Shown in pieces: positions 63,222 to 64,000 of a stretch of 64,000 bases of DNA. This DNA comes from Nereocystis luetkeana (Eukaryota; Sar; Phaeophyceae; Laminariales; Laminariaceae). Position 1 is the stretch's first letter. Each line of letters opens with the position of its first letter. The stretch is from contig JARUPZ010000030.1 in assembly GCA_031213475.1 (NCBI GenBank), positions 5,263,661 through 5,327,660 on the forward strand. Direction: 5' to 3'. Made by a program: the position numbers and the translations under genes. The notes under the pieces were generated by a model. That model did not search any database and was not told the DNA's origin. It saw only the letters and a list, made by a program, of their open reading frames with translations.

Positions 63222-63689
63222 CTGAAAAAAACAGAGCGAAAGGCACAAAAGCGAAACACCAAAAAAACACAACGTAAAAACCCCCCCAATAAAACCAAAA
63301 ACGAGCAAAAAACGAGAGAAAAAAACGACTTAAACCAAAGGACCAAAGAGCACAACAAAAAAAAAAAACGCGTATCGTACACGGGAGCTGCTGCAGCCAA
63401 TTTTTTGGGGGGGCAATCGAACAGAAAATGAGCAAGGAAAAAAAACAAAATAAAAACACAATAACGAAATTTACGTGCACTACTACAGCCCAGTTTTGGG
63501 GACAAACTACTTGGAATAAGTCTAACATATTTGGCGGTAGTGAATTGGCCATAAGCTAAGAATGTCCCCCGGCTGATCTTCGCCATTTTAAGCTGCACCC
63601 CCATGTTTATGGGGAAAAATTACCTGAGATGTGGGACAATTTTGGGGTACGAGTGGAACTCATTTACCAGCCCACCCGAGTGGGTTGGA

Positions 63690-64000
63690 GTAGACTTTTA
63701 ACCGGTGATACCTGGTTACGGTTACTTCGTTAGGTCACTGTATCAATAGCTACCTGGCTGCTTTTATGGCTCGGTTACGCACGGTTATTGTTACTCGAAT
63801 ACTGGTCACTTGGTTACGGTTACTGGGAAATTACTTACATGTCTAGACCTTGGTTACTTGGTTACGCCTACTGGGTACCTGGTACTTGGTGAGGGTTACC
63901 TCGGCCACCCACGGTTACAATTGTTTGCTCCTGGAACCTCAGTTATCTGAGTATTTGATTGTATGGTCACGTCTACTGGCTACTGGGTACTTCGTTACGC
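63690..64000. repeat. GGTTAC-rich repeat at the window end
   Basis: Irregular 'ggttacttggttacg' units fill the last 300 bases. No Walker A or other coding block is visible here, so it is read as intron of the giant gene. Confidence 0.8.

Noticed and set aside
63690-64000. Telomere-like GGTTAC repeats
   Set aside because: Units are irregular and not in a clean tandem array, and a gene continues past the window edge, so this is intronic repeat.

Overview
This is nuclear DNA of a eukaryote, not of a bacterium. Coding sequence is confined to short GC-rich blocks with GT-AG borders, separated by long introns full of homopolymer runs, microsatellites, tRNA-derived SINEs and MITEs. The domain mix (soluble-adenylyl-cyclase-type NTPase, class I phosphodiesterase, GYF, C2, PH) and the repeat load suggest a stramenopile such as a brown alga. 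That taxonomic guess is inference only.

The window is dominated by one minus-strand gene. It runs from 63221 down to a stop codon at 11086, and its 5' end lies beyond 64000. I could chain 30 exons with matching splice phases at every junction into one open frame of about 1,644 residues. In protein order it encodes: an acidic/serine segment; the Walker-B half of an AAA/STAND NTPase like that of soluble adenylyl cyclase (ADCY10 type) with its downstream helical region; a linker; a PH-like domain; a C2 domain; a low-complexity His/Pro/Ser linker; a GYF-like domain; a complete class I 3',5'-cyclic-nucleotide phosphodiesterase domain with the metal ligands visible; and a Ser/Gly-rich tail. The Walker A loop, and any class III cyclase domain, would lie upstream of the window. 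If a cyclase domain is there, the gene encodes cyclic-nucleotide synthesis and breakdown in one membrane-targeted polypeptide.

Region by region: 1-3900 is intergenic with a SINE tail; 3919-4686 is a probable terminal exon of a plus-strand gene; 4687-11085 is intergenic and repeat-rich; 11086-63221 is the giant gene, with PDE exons at 11-27.5 kb, GYF at 28.9-30.4 kb, the linker at 31-33 kb, C2 at 34-37.6 kb, PH at 44-48.4 kb, a linker at 49-50.7 kb and the NTPase at 51-63.2 kb; 63222-64000 is intronic repeat.

The non-coding part holds a second noteworthy signal: about 43 copies of the 9-mer TACCAGGTA/TACCTGGTA. Three of them sit inside MITE copies as clean 7-bp additions at a TA, which looks like a micro-insertion or an excision footprint. 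Other elements include a TA-flanked MITE family of about 105 bp, a pair of 830-bp elements with TWA target duplications, short foldback elements, a tRNA-derived SINE family with one copy nested in a MITE, and two short repeat families that end in poly(C) instead of poly(A). All exon borders were read by eye and no homology search was run.
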